Source: a virus
Virus record (IMG/VR): IMGVR_UViG_3300042564_004473
Span: 1 to 54,426 of that record
DNA length: 54,426 nucleotides
Strand: one strand, 5' to 3'
Position numbers and translations under genes: made by a program
The notes under the pieces: generated by a model
Database searches by the model: none
The model's input: only the letters and a program-made list of their open reading frames with translations
What the model was told of the DNA's origin: nothing
Part shown: in pieces, positions 1 through 7,884 of the stretch
Numbering within the stretch: the stretch's first letter is position 1
Layout: every line of letters begins with the position of its first letter

Positions 1-487
1 CAATAGATTCCATATCGATTGAGGTGTTGCAAGTACGTTTCACCCCATTTTGAACAATGTCTTCTAATAGATGAGGTGAACAAGTTGTTTTCTCGGGTAA
101 GGTATTCTTTACCCCATTTTGAATGGCATCTTCAATTAGTTTTCCCCTTTGAAAATGTAATTTACAGGTGTTTCTCACCCCATTTTGAATGGTATCTTCA
201 ACTGAATTTAAATAATATAAAGAGTGTTTATTGGTGCGTTTAACCCCATTTTGAATGGTATCTTCAACCCATTTGGTGATATATCGTTGATTTTCAATAA
301 CATCCAACGAAAAGAAACTAAAAATAGAATTAAAAAAATTATAATTATACCATAATGTCCCATCTTTTGTTAATTCAATTACCCATTTTTTTTCATCGGT
401 AAATATTAACCAAGTGGAACCATTGTGTTGATATGTATCAACACCTTTAATGTTTTGCCCTATAAATTTAAGAATAATATTTTCCAT
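1..487 (-). CDS. Repeat protein, 3' end outside window (partial)
   Basis: An open frame runs on the minus strand from the ATG at 487 to the window edge without a stop, about 162 codons. The first 75 residues form a compact region rich in Trp, Tyr and Phe. After it the segment VEDTIQNGVKxT recurs four times at 22-23 residue spacing, with variable residues between, and the repeats continue toward the edge. The start is supported by a good TTG-N19-TATATTTG promoter ending 4 nt before the ATG. I do not recognise a function; repeated amphipathic segments suggest a binding or structural role. Coding is supported by in-frame conservation of the repeats. Confidence 0.75.
   Translation of the reverse strand, partial: MENIILKFIGQNIKGVDTYQHNGSTWLIFTDEKKWVIELTKDGTLWYNYNFFNSIFSFFSLDVIENQRYITKWVEDTIQNGVKRTNKHSLYYLNSVEDTIQNGVRNTCKLHFQRGKLIEDAIQNGVKNTLPEKTTCSPHLLEDIVQNGVKRTCNTSIDMESI
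42..268 (-). repeat. Four in-frame coding repeats, 26 bp units every 66-69 bp
   Basis: The segment ACCCCATTTTGAATGGTATC (plus 6 bp) starts at 42, 111, 177 and 243, with the copy at 42 most diverged. Spacings of 69, 66 and 66 are multiples of three and each unit encodes VEDTIQNGVK on the minus strand, so this is a protein repeat and not a CRISPR array. Confidence 0.85.
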
Positions 488-491
488 AGAG

Positions 492-521
492 CAAATATAT
501 AATTTTATTTTAAAAAAACAA
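492..521 (-). promoter_or_regulatory. Bacteroidota-type promoter for the repeat protein
   Basis: Read on the minus strand there is TTG (521-519), 19 nt, then TATATTTG (499-492), matching the TTG / TAnnTTTG consensus. The start codon at 487 follows after 4 nt, which leaves almost no 5' leader. Confidence 0.7.
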
Positions 522-540
522 AATATCGTCTAATCATATA

Positions 541-567
541 GTTTACAGTTTACAGTTTACTGTAAAC
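541..567. promoter_or_regulatory. Operator-like repeat between divergent genes
   Basis: GTTTAC occurs at 541, 548 and 555 at 7-bp spacing and is followed by its inverse GTAAAC at 562, making the odd palindrome GTTTACTGTAAAC. It sits between the divergent genes starting at 487 and 584, just upstream of both promoters. This is the form expected of a repressor or activator site; the binding protein is unknown. Confidence 0.5.
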
Positions 568-572
568 AAACA

Positions 573-580
573 TATTTATA
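573..580 (+). promoter_or_regulatory. TATTTATA box (candidate late promoter)
   Basis: TATTTATA ends 3 nt before the ATG at 584. The same box precedes most leader-bearing genes in the window, so it is treated as a candidate phage late promoter element; no expression evidence is available. Confidence 0.45.
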
Positions 581-583
581 AGT

Positions 584-1105
584 ATGTTTAATTACATCTC
601 ACAAATATTAAAAAACTTTACTTCAAGTCAAAGAATTTTGGCGTTGTTAATATTAGTTACATCAATCGTAACGATAACCCTTGGACCTTCGTTCATTAAT
701 TCTAATACAAATACGTGTGATGAATTAACCATAAGACTTAAAAGTCAAGAACAACAGATTATTGAATTAAATCAGAGAGTTAACGAACTTAATTCCCAAC
801 TATTAACCGGACAAAAAGAATGTACCGATAATCTAATTTCAAAACAAAAAGAAATTATGGACATTGTTAATGGTATGATTAAAGATGCTGAGAGTTCAAA
901 TAAACAAACAATAGTTAAAACGAACGAAACTCGTAAGACGACTATGAAAATAATGGATGATGGAAATCAGTCAACAGGTGAAGTATCATCAATGATGATT
1001 AAAGAACCAGAGACTAAAGTTATTATTGTTAAGGATAACACCGAAATGATTAAAAAACTTAAAACAATGAAATGTAATATACAAAACAACTTTAAAACAA
1101 AATAG
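584..1105 (+). CDS. Membrane-anchored coiled-coil protein
   Basis: 173 residues. A short cytoplasmic start is followed by one strong transmembrane segment (about residues 18-38, LALLILVTSIVTITLGPSF), then a Cys and a long polar region with heptad-like spacing of Ile/Leu (about 48-95) typical of a coiled coil, and a basic C-terminus. The layout resembles inner-membrane spanins or other phage inner-membrane/periplasm proteins, but no family signature is visible, so spanin is only a guess. It lies 4 nt upstream of the first metallopeptidase paralogue and is probably co-transcribed with it. Confidence 0.7.
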   Translation: MFNYISQILKNFTSSQRILALLILVTSIVTITLGPSFINSNTNTCDELTIRLKSQEQQIIELNQRVNELNSQLLTGQKECTDNLISKQKEIMDIVNGMIKDAESSNKQTIVKTNETRKTTMKIMDDGNQSTGEVSSMMIKEPETKVIIVKDNTEMIKKLKTMKCNIQNNFKTK

Positions 1106-1109
1106 TAGA

Positions 1110-2393
1110 ATGAAAATATTAATTAAAGAATCTCAATACAAAGTATTATTGGAACAAGGTTTTGAAATGATGGAACCATCACCAATAACTAAAGCTTATA
1201 ATGAAATTATTAGTGGTGCCAAGTATTGGATGGGAACAGATAAAACTAAAATACTTAAAGCATTTGATTATATTAAAAATGTACAAGATTTTAAAACATT
1301 GATTTCAATGTTTAAAGATAAAAGAACGGGATATGGAAGTTTTGAAGAAATGATAAACAAGGAATATGATAGGCTAGACTTTAAGGATATTATAAAACTT
1401 AAAGATAAATTATATTCAATTGGAGTTATTCTTAATTTTATTTCTGGTAAAAATATTGCTGGAAATCCAATTTTTTTAGAAGGTGTCAAAATATCCTATG
1501 TTAATAAAACACCTATTAAATCTTTACAACTAGTTCCAAAGGAGTGTAGTTCTAAATGGCAGCCTCAATTAGAGAAAGCAAAAAATTATTGGATTCAATG
1601 GTTATCAAGTCCAATCACCAAAAATAAATTTTTGAATAATTGGAAAAAGGTTGAAAAAAATATGACTTCGGCTGAAGTTGAAAATATATTTAAAAAATAT
1701 ATAGATTCGTTGAGGGTTTTAAAATTATATTATTTTGATTCTAAATTAATTCCGACAGAATCTAATTCCTACGCATTTGTTATTAAAAGTAATCCTGATA
1801 AAATTTTTGTGAATTGTTCTCAAAATGACCCAGACCCTTATGGAACTTTAATTCACGAGATACAACATCTGTTATATGAAATAAAACCATTAAATCCTGA
1901 GGTTCAAATTGCAAATGTTTTTGTGAATTCAAATACTAAAAAGTCAACAATTGAAACTTTTTTTGATTTTAAAAAAAATCCTAAACAAAAAACTTTTTCT
2001 TATGATAAAAAACTTTTTAACCCAAATGAAATAGCTAAACTTAATTCTACAAGTACACAAATTGGTGTTCCATTTGAATCTTTACAATATATATTAAATA
2101 ATTCGAAATATCACGAAAAGAGAAAACCAGGATATGCCTGTAGTGAAACTGAAAAAATGTCTAATATTATGTCGGTTAGAAATTTATTTGGTGTAAAACC
2201 TGGGCAAAATATAACTAAAGAAATGTTATTACCGTATATTAAAGAGGAAAAAAACAATGACGATGTTTCTTGGGTGTTAGCTTGTTGGGCGTTAAGAGGT
2301 TTTCCTGATTTGAGTGAAATGTTAAATAAAATAAATGACTTGGCTTACCAAAACGCAAACCAAAATAACAACAGTAGTACTCGAACGGTGTAA
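1110..2393 (+). CDS. Leader-bearing HExxH metallopeptidase-like protein, copy 1
   Basis: 427 residues. The start MKILIKESQYKVLLEQ is a short leader ending in L-L-E-Q, the hydrophobic-x-Glu pattern of T4-type capsid-targeting peptides. The body contains GTLIHEIQHLLYEIKPLNP near residue 245, an HExxH zinc motif, and a conserved PKECSSKWQ segment before it. The C-terminal part (SNIMSVRNLFGVKPGQNITKEM) is nearly identical in the next two genes. Residues 25-110 are shared with copy 3 but missing from copy 2. Inference: a zinc peptidase carried in the virion and delivered to the host; substrate unknown. Confidence 0.8.
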   Translation: MKILIKESQYKVLLEQGFEMMEPSPITKAYNEIISGAKYWMGTDKTKILKAFDYIKNVQDFKTLISMFKDKRTGYGSFEEMINKEYDRLDFKDIIKLKDKLYSIGVILNFISGKNIAGNPIFLEGVKISYVNKTPIKSLQLVPKECSSKWQPQLEKAKNYWIQWLSSPITKNKFLNNWKKVEKNMTSAEVENIFKKYIDSLRVLKLYYFDSKLIPTESNSYAFVIKSNPDKIFVNCSQNDPDPYGTLIHEIQHLLYEIKPLNPEVQIANVFVNSNTKKSTIETFFDFKKNPKQKTFSYDKKLFNPNEIAKLNSTSTQIGVPFESLQYILNNSKYHEKRKPGYACSETEKMSNIMSVRNLFGVKPGQNITKEMLLPYIKEEKNNDDVSWVLACWALRGFPDLSEMLNKINDLAYQNANQNNNSSTRTV

Positions 2394-2429
2394 TTTAATT
2401 TTATATTATATTTATTATTAATGAAAAAA
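2388..2429 (+). repeat. Intergenic 42-bp repeat, copy 1 of 3
   Basis: A 42-bp stretch starting at the last codons of the gene (GTGTAATTTAATTTTATATT...) and ending in ATGAAAAAA is identical after each of the three metallopeptidase paralogues (2388, 3446, 4711). It carries a TATTTATT box and is a duplication footprint. Confidence 0.9.
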
Positions 2430-2443
2430 ACCAAATAAAAAAT

Positions 2444-3451
2444 ATGAAAAATTTGTTTAACAATATTTCTCAAGAAGAAAAAAATAGAATTCTTGAAATG
2501 CACTCAAGTAAAAAAAGTGTAATATCTGAACAAAAAAATCCATTTCCATTACTAACTCCTAAAACATACACACCTCATAAATATTTACAACAAGTTCCAA
2601 AGGAGTGTAGTTCTAAATGGCAACCTTTGTTAGATAAAGCTAAAAACTATTGGATTCAATGGTTATCAAGTCCAATTACCAGAATTAAATTTTTAATTAA
2701 TTGGCAAAAAGTTGAAAAAAATATGACTTTGGCTGAAGTTGGAAATATTTTTAAAAAATATATAGATTCGTTGAAGGTTTTAAAATTATATTATTATAAT
2801 TCTAAATTAATGCCGGAAAATGCGGATGCCTTTGCATTTGTTGATAAATTTGAACCTGAAAAAATTTTTGTGAATTGTTCTCAAAATGATGAAGACCCTT
2901 ATGGTACTTTAATTCACGAGATACAACATATGTTATATAACATAAAACCATTAAATCCCGATGTTCAAATTGGAAATGTTTTTGTGGATTCAAATACTAA
3001 AAAATCAACACCTAAAACTTTTTTTGATTTTAAAGAAAATCCTAAACAAAAAACTTTTTTTTATGATAAAGAACTTTTTAACCCAATTGAAATAGCTAAA
3101 CTTAATTCTACAAGTAATCAAATTGGTGTCCCATCTGAATCTTTACAAAAAATATTACGTAAAGCGAAAAATAAAGAAAAGGAAAAACCTGGATATGTCT
3201 GTAGAAAAACTGAAAAAATGTCTAATATTATGTCGGTTAGAAATTTATTTGGTGTAAAATCTGGACAAAATATAACTAAAGAAATGGTATTACCGTATAT
3301 TAAAGGAGAGAAAAAGCATACCGATGTTGATTGGATATTATATTGTTGGGCGTTAAGTGGTTTTTCTGATTTGAACGGTATGTTAAATAAAATAAATGAC
3401 TTGGCTTACCAAAAAACAAACCAAAATAACAGTAGTACTCGAACGGTGTAA
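2444..3451 (+). CDS. Leader-bearing HExxH metallopeptidase-like protein, copy 2
   Basis: 335 residues, closely similar to its two neighbours from PKECSSKWQ onward, including GTLIHEIQHMLYNIKP near residue 157 (HExxH zinc motif). Its N-terminus is different: NISQEEKNRILEMHSSKK then VISEQK, a second leader type also seen at 33494 and, in shorter form, at 10003. The ~85-residue domain after the leader in copies 1 and 3 is absent. So the catalytic body is joined to a swapped leader that still ends in I-S-E-Q. Function inferred as for copy 1. Confidence 0.8.
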   Translation: MKNLFNNISQEEKNRILEMHSSKKSVISEQKNPFPLLTPKTYTPHKYLQQVPKECSSKWQPLLDKAKNYWIQWLSSPITRIKFLINWQKVEKNMTLAEVGNIFKKYIDSLKVLKLYYYNSKLMPENADAFAFVDKFEPEKIFVNCSQNDEDPYGTLIHEIQHMLYNIKPLNPDVQIGNVFVDSNTKKSTPKTFFDFKENPKQKTFFYDKELFNPIEIAKLNSTSNQIGVPSESLQKILRKAKNKEKEKPGYVCRKTEKMSNIMSVRNLFGVKSGQNITKEMVLPYIKGEKKHTDVDWILYCWALSGFSDLNGMLNKINDLAYQKTNQNNSSTRTV

Positions 3452-3487
3452 TTTAATTTTATATTATATTTATTATTAATGAAAAAA
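3446..3487 (+). repeat. Intergenic 42-bp repeat, copy 2 of 3
   Basis: Identical to 2388-2429 and 4711-4752. Here it runs on into a seven-codon remnant (3479-3502, MKKMLIE-stop) matching the start of the gene at 4744, which marks the join of the duplication. Confidence 0.9.
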
Positions 3488-3498
3488 ATGCTAATAGA

Positions 3499-4716
3499 AT
3501 GAAAATATTAATTAAAGAATCTCAATACAAAGTATTATTGGAACAAAGTAATTCAAATATACAAAAAGCCTATAATGAAATAGTTGCTGGAGCCAAGTAT
3601 TGGATGGGAACAGATAAAACTAAAATACTTAAATCGTTTGACTATATTAAAAATAAACGAGATTTTGAGACATTGAAATCAATGTTTAAAGATAGAAGAA
3701 CGGGATATGGAAGTTTTGAGGAAATGATAAAAAAGGAATATGATGTACTTGACGTTAATGATATTGAGAAACTTAAAACTAAATTAAATTCAATCGGTGT
3801 TAATTTTAATTATGTTTCTAATTATCATTCTATGTTGACTAATAATTTTCTCATTGGGGAACCGTATTTAGCTCCAAAGGAGTGTAGTTCTAAATGGCAA
3901 TCTCAGTTAGAGAAAGCAAAAAATTATTGGATTCAATGGTTATCAAATCCAATTACCAAAAGTAAATTTTTGAATAATTGGAAAAAGGTTGAAAAAAATA
4001 TGACTTCGGCTAAAGTTGAAAATATATTTAAAAAATATATAGATTCGTTGAAGGTTTTAAAATTATATTATTATGATAATAAATCTGAATCGGACCCACT
4101 TCTAAAAGACTCTTACGCTTATGTAAATGAAAGTAATCCTGATAAAATTTTTGTAAATTGTTCTAAAAATGACAGAGACCCTTATGGAACTTTAATTCAC
4201 GAGATACAACATATGTTATATGATATAAAACCATTAAATCCTGAGGTTCAAATTGCAAATGTTTTTGTGAATTCAAATACTAAAAAGTCAACAATTGAAA
4301 CTTTTTTTGATTTTTTTAAAACTTCAAATCAACAAAGTAATCAATCAATGGAATTACGTAATATTGAAATTAATAGTAAAAAAGTTGGAACTACAAGTGA
4401 TACTTTGAAGTCGTTATTACGTAAAGCCAAATTTAAAGAAAATAAAGACCCCGGATATGTTTGTAGAGAAACTGAAAAAATGTCTAATATTATGTCGGTT
4501 AGAAATTTATTTGGTGTAAAATCTGGACAAAATATAACTCAAGAAATGGTGTTACCGTATATTAAAGGAGAGAAAAACCATACCGATGTTAGCTGGGTGT
4601 TATTTTGTTGGGCGTTAAAAGGTTTTCCTGATTTGAACGGTATGTTAAATAAAATGAATCAATTGGCGTACCAAAAAACAAACCAAAATAACAACAGTAA
4701 TACTCGAAAGGTGTAA
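3499..4716 (+). CDS. Leader-bearing HExxH metallopeptidase-like protein, copy 3
   Basis: 405 residues. The leader MKILIKESQYKVLLEQ is identical to copy 1, and the following GAKYWMGTDKTKILK domain is shared with it. GTLIHEIQHMLYDIKP lies near residue 233. The stretch corresponding to residues 275-305 differs from both other copies (FFKTSNQQSNQSMELRN), so the family is diverging in the region just after the active site. Its ATG overlaps the stop of a seven-codon remnant of the next gene's start. Inferred virion-packaged peptidase. Confidence 0.8.
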   Translation: MKILIKESQYKVLLEQSNSNIQKAYNEIVAGAKYWMGTDKTKILKSFDYIKNKRDFETLKSMFKDRRTGYGSFEEMIKKEYDVLDVNDIEKLKTKLNSIGVNFNYVSNYHSMLTNNFLIGEPYLAPKECSSKWQSQLEKAKNYWIQWLSNPITKSKFLNNWKKVEKNMTSAKVENIFKKYIDSLKVLKLYYYDNKSESDPLLKDSYAYVNESNPDKIFVNCSKNDRDPYGTLIHEIQHMLYDIKPLNPEVQIANVFVNSNTKKSTIETFFDFFKTSNQQSNQSMELRNIEINSKKVGTTSDTLKSLLRKAKFKENKDPGYVCRETEKMSNIMSVRNLFGVKSGQNITQEMVLPYIKGEKNHTDVSWVLFCWALKGFPDLNGMLNKMNQLAYQKTNQNNNSNTRKV

Positions 4717-4752
4717 TTTAATTTTATATTATATTTATTATTAATGAAAAAA
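4711..4752 (+). repeat. Intergenic 42-bp repeat, copy 3 of 3
   Basis: Same 42 bp as at 2388 and 3446. Here the final ATGAAAAAA is the true start of the following gene at 4744, so this copy is probably the ancestral arrangement. Confidence 0.9.
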
Positions 4753-5481
4753 ATGCTAATAGAATCTAATATTTCAAATTTTATAAAAGATAAATTGGGT
4801 GTCGATTTATCTGACAGGATTCATATGGTGACAAACCAATATGAGTTACCTATGGAATTCGATTGGATTATTTCGTCAAAAGCTCTAAACCAATATTTGA
4901 ACCGATATGGACCTATGTATGTTTTTGAAGGAAAAAAAAATACGTATTTGGGACAACCTAGAAAAAATAAATGGTTTGTTGTCGATAAACAAGATTATGA
5001 GGTTTCTGAATTTGATGTTATGAAAGATTTGGGTATTGAAATGCTTGGATTATCGTTAAACGATTTAGTGTCTGAATATATAAATGAAACAAATAAAAAA
5101 AGTATGAATTACGTAATAACAGAATCACAATTAGAAAGATTATCCCAAGAAATTGAGTTAGCCGATAATTTTTATGGTTCAGTTGAAGAAACCAATTTTG
5201 TTGTTGGTGACTTACTAACTGAAGCGGAATATAAAGGACGTAAAGTTAAACTTGGAAAAATAATGCAAGGAGACGTGAAGAAATTTAAAGTTTACGTTAA
5301 AAACGATAAAGGAAACGTAGTTAAAGTTAATTTTGGGTTTGGTGGTAAATCCGCTCACGGTAAACGAATGGTTATTAAGAAAAATAATCCTGCAAGAAGA
5401 AAATCTTTCAGAGCTCGTCATCATTGTGAAAATCCTGGACCTAGATGGAAAGCTCGATATTGGGCTTGTAAAACTTGGTAA
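4744..5481 (+). CDS. Leader-type protein with basic C-terminal phage domain
   Basis: 245 residues. The start MKKMLIESN resembles a leader; a second, better leader-like segment, MNYVITESQLERLSQE, lies inside at residues 121-136 with its own Met (ATG at 5104), so an internal start or a fusion is possible. The C-terminal 80 residues are very basic, with KVYVKNDKGNVVKVNFG and then NPARRKSFRARHHCENPGP and KARYWACKTW. I recall this Arg/Cys/Trp pattern from a family of unknown function in T4-like phage proteins; its role is not established. A hairpin terminator follows at 5490. Confidence 0.75.
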   Translation: MKKMLIESNISNFIKDKLGVDLSDRIHMVTNQYELPMEFDWIISSKALNQYLNRYGPMYVFEGKKNTYLGQPRKNKWFVVDKQDYEVSEFDVMKDLGIEMLGLSLNDLVSEYINETNKKSMNYVITESQLERLSQEIELADNFYGSVEETNFVVGDLLTEAEYKGRKVKLGKIMQGDVKKFKVYVKNDKGNVVKVNFGFGGKSAHGKRMVIKKNNPARRKSFRARHHCENPGPRWKARYWACKTW

Positions 5482-5489
5482 AAAATTTA

Positions 5490-5516
5490 AATCCCCAAAC
5501 ATAGGGGATTTTTTAT
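5490..5516 (+). terminator. Rho-independent terminator
   Basis: AATCCCC / GGGGATT stem with a 7-nt loop, followed by TTTTATTTTT, 9 nt after the stop at 5481. Confidence 0.8.
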
Positions 5517-5556
5517 TTTTATCAGTATTTTTTCAGTTACTAACTATTTATTTAAG

Positions 5557-6399
5557 ATGGAAATAATTATAAATGAAAGTCAATACGGTAAAATAATTTA
5601 TGAAAATGTTAATCTAAGAGATTACTATACTGAAGATTTTGTCGAAGTTTTTTATGAAAAATTTCGTCCTTGGATTAGAATAAATCACGGGGATGAAGTA
5701 GGTAAATATCCAATGTCTTTTTTAATTAAAAAATATGCAAAAGATTTTGCCAAATCGGTGAAATACAGAGATTACATTGGAGATAATTTCACTCCGTTAA
5801 CTTTAATGGATAAATTAGGTCAACACATTGTTCTACAAGGACATATTCTTCCAACACTTAGTAAAGATTTTAAATTTACTGAAAAATATAAACTTGGTAT
5901 TGAAAAATTAGTTAATAGTTTAAACTTACCTTCGTTCGCAACAATTAGATTTGAAGAGTCGACACCCTTTAATGTCTATTGTTTTATGGATATTGATTTT
6001 TTCAAATACATTACTTCTGATTTAAATCGGGAGTCATTTACTCAGTTAGTAAATTCTAGACATATATTAGTGGATTATTTTGAAAAATTTATGGGAGTTA
6101 ATTTTGGAGACTCAATACACGGTGATTTAGAAATAGATTATAATACCCCACCAATTATGATTGGAGAAGATGAGTGGGTTCATTATTTTTTAAATAAAAA
6201 AATTAAAAAAGAAATTAAGTCACTTCCTAAGTCTCACAACTTATTTTCTGTAAAATATTCTAGAAGAGGATTCAACCCAATAATAAAATTAACTTTTAGA
6301 CGAAATACTAGATGGACTGATGAAAGCGAATTTATTAAAAACGTTAAAAATTATCTATCGGAGAATGGTTATAATTTGAATCTACTTGGAATTCATTAA
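5557..6399 (+). CDS. Leader-bearing protein of unknown function
   Basis: 280 residues. The N-terminus MEIIINESQYGKIIYEN is a clear ESQ-type leader with I-Y-E as the possible cleavage site. The rest is a mixed alpha/beta soluble sequence rich in Phe, Tyr and Lys (for example YPMSFLIKKYAKDFAKSVKY and DYNTPPIMIGEDEWVHYF) with no motif I recognise. ATTTATTTA lies just upstream. Probably a packaged virion protein on the strength of the leader only. Confidence 0.7.
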   Translation: MEIIINESQYGKIIYENVNLRDYYTEDFVEVFYEKFRPWIRINHGDEVGKYPMSFLIKKYAKDFAKSVKYRDYIGDNFTPLTLMDKLGQHIVLQGHILPTLSKDFKFTEKYKLGIEKLVNSLNLPSFATIRFEESTPFNVYCFMDIDFFKYITSDLNRESFTQLVNSRHILVDYFEKFMGVNFGDSIHGDLEIDYNTPPIMIGEDEWVHYFLNKKIKKEIKSLPKSHNLFSVKYSRRGFNPIIKLTFRRNTRWTDESEFIKNVKNYLSENGYNLNLLGIH

Positions 6400-6442
6400 A
6401 ATAATATTCACTTAACTATTTTATAAATTATTATTAATAATT

Positions 6443-6628
6443 ATGAACGATACAGAAAAATCAAATTTATACTCACATTTATTAGCACAATACGATAAAT
6501 TGGACAATCAAATCTCATCAATCAAAGGTGAAGATATTAATCTTAATGAATCTCAAGAATCTCGTATTAGAGATTTACAGATTAAAAAAGGACAAATTAT
6601 GTCCCAATTACAACAATTAATGAGATAA
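6443..6628 (+). CDS. Small helical protein
   Basis: 61 residues, polar and helical throughout (YDKLDNQISSIKGED, then RIRDLQIKKGQIMSQLQQL), consistent with a small coiled coil. No known family. It lies between leader-type genes in the same direction, with ATTATTAATAATT before the start. Confidence 0.6.
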   Translation: MNDTEKSNLYSHLLAQYDKLDNQISSIKGEDINLNESQESRIRDLQIKKGQIMSQLQQLMR

Positions 6629-6678
6629 TTTAATTAGTAAGGAAACCGCAATAATTTGGAGTTTTTTTGTTTTAAAAG

Positions 6679-6690
6679 TATTTATAATAA
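6679..6690 (+). promoter_or_regulatory. TATTTATAATAA box (candidate late promoter)
   Basis: The 12-mer TATTTATAATAA is found here 8 nt before the ATG at 6699 and again exactly at 13703, 33472 and 52939, each 8-13 nt upstream of a start codon. Confidence 0.5.
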
Positions 6691-6698
6691 AAAATATT

Positions 6699-6824
6699 AT
6701 GAAAAAAATATTATCAACTTTATTATTAGTAACTTTTATGTTTTCGTCTTGTGTTATAGTTGTAAAACCAAGAAAACATTACAGACATCATCGTCCTTAC
6801 AATAATCTTGGATGTAGAAAATAA
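6699..6824 (+). CDS. Small lipoprotein
   Basis: 41 residues: a signal peptide ending FMFSSC (lipobox, Cys18), then VIVVKPRKHYRHHRPYNN, a basic His-rich tail. It resembles small Bacteroidota-type lipoproteins and the o-spanin/lysis lipoproteins of phages in size only. The start follows a TATTTATAATAA box by 8 nt, and the stop is 5 nt before the next gene, so the two are probably one transcript. Confidence 0.65.
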   Translation: MKKILSTLLLVTFMFSSCVIVVKPRKHYRHHRPYNNLGCRK

Positions 6825-6829
6825 TTACT

Positions 6830-7504
6830 ATGAAATTTTTAATAACGGAAACGCAATATAGTCGATTATTCGAACAACTTGATACTAAATTTGATACTCC
6901 TTACAATAAAGAATTTATGAGAAAATATTCTAAACCTGTATCATTACCCAATTTATCTTTTGATGACACCATTGATGTTATTTCTGGTATGATAGACGGA
7001 ATACCCGGAATTGGTAATGCAATTTCAGCAGGAATTGATGTTACCCATGCGTTATCTTATGGGGTTAGATTTATGTATTCAAATAACGATAATGAGAAAA
7101 TCGAAAATGCTGTTTTGGGTATTGTAACTTTAGGTGCTGCAACAATACCTGTTGCGGGAAATGCGTTACCAGTAATTGCTAGAAGTGGTATTAAAGCAGT
7201 GTTGAAACGAACTCCTGAGGAAATTTTACTTATCGGAAAATCACTTGGACTTTATAAAAAAACAATTTTTCTTTTATCTAAAACTAAATGGAAATACAAT
7301 ATACTTTTAGTGTTAGCGAAGATATGTGGTATGGAAATGTTGGAAACTTTAATAAATGTTGTTAAATATATTAAAGATTTAATTCAAAAAATTACTAATG
7401 TAAGTGTAAAAAAATCATTACAATTATTATTAAGTGTTTTGGATGAAATTTTAACAGACACTGAAAGTATTAAAACTGCAAAAGAAATATCTAAAAAATT
7501 ATAA
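6830..7504 (+). CDS. Leader-bearing protein with glycine-rich hydrophobic core
   Basis: 224 residues. The leader MKFLITETQYSRLFEQ ends in L-F-E-Q. Residues 55-135 are hydrophobic and glycine rich (DGIPGIGNAISAGIDVTHAL, then VLGIVTLGAATIPVAGNALP), reminiscent of the membrane-active or pre-toxin regions of polymorphic toxins, and the rest is helical. A membrane-inserting cargo protein is possible but unproven. A terminator follows immediately at 7503. Confidence 0.7.
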   Translation: MKFLITETQYSRLFEQLDTKFDTPYNKEFMRKYSKPVSLPNLSFDDTIDVISGMIDGIPGIGNAISAGIDVTHALSYGVRFMYSNNDNEKIENAVLGIVTLGAATIPVAGNALPVIARSGIKAVLKRTPEEILLIGKSLGLYKKTIFLLSKTKWKYNILLVLAKICGMEMLETLINVVKYIKDLIQKITNVSVKKSLQLLLSVLDEILTDTESIKTAKEISKKL

Positions 7505-7529
7505 CCCTCCCTTTATTGAGGGTTTTTTG
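7503..7529 (+). terminator. Rho-independent terminator
   Basis: ACCCTC / GAGGGT stem followed by TTTTTG, overlapping the stop codon of the preceding gene. Confidence 0.75.
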
Positions 7530-7564
7530 TTTCCTATATAAATTTATTGAATATATTTTTAATA

Positions 7565-7801
7565 ATGAATATAAAAACTGTAGAAAGTATTTTTAAAATT
7601 TTATATCCTGAGTTAAAAATTCAAATAAAATCATTTGAAGAACTTTCACGAAAACAAATGAACGAATCTAACGAATGGGTTGTGGATTCCCCTTCTTATT
7701 TTGTTGGTGTGTTTATTAACGAGTACCCAAGTAAAGCGATAAACATAAGTGAAACAATGAGTTTATACACTGGTTTTGAATTTAATGTGTTTACTGAGTA
7801 A
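7565..7801 (+). CDS. Small protein of unknown function
   Basis: 78 residues from the ATG at 7565 (MNIKTVESIFKILYPELKIQ); an in-frame ATG at 7547 is less likely because it falls in the AT-rich promoter stretch. Soluble, mixed charge, with no recognised motif. Same direction as its neighbours and bounded by a terminator upstream. Confidence 0.6.
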   Translation: MNIKTVESIFKILYPELKIQIKSFEELSRKQMNESNEWVVDSPSYFVGVFINEYPSKAINISETMSLYTGFEFNVFTE

Positions 7802-7819
7802 ATTTTACCTAAAAACAGA

Positions 7820-7827
7820 TATTTATT
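7820..7827 (+). promoter_or_regulatory. TATTTATT box with CTAG-rich stretch downstream
   Basis: TATTTATT lies 57 nt before the ATG at 7885. Between them is ACTAGTTCTAGCACTAGAGG and further CTAG copies (7828-7863), four ACTAG/CTAGT-type units that could pair in several ways in the 5' leader. Confidence 0.4.
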
Positions 7828-7884
7828 ACTAGTTCTAGCACTAGAGGCTAGTTTAACTAGATTAAGTTAAATTAATTATATAAA

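Noticed and set aside
19-243. Plus-strand frame in the first 250 bases
   Set aside because: It is the antisense of the repeated gene, with no start signal; the repeats are coherent only on the minus strand.
42-268. CRISPR-like array (26-bp repeats, ~40-bp spacers)
   Set aside because: Spacings are multiples of three, the copies are translated in one open frame as VEDTIQNGVK, and they decay gradually; there are no cas genes.
5333-5566. Frame overlapping the end of the gene at 4744
   Set aside because: Runs through the terminator at 5490 and lies over the conserved basic C-terminal domain in another frame.
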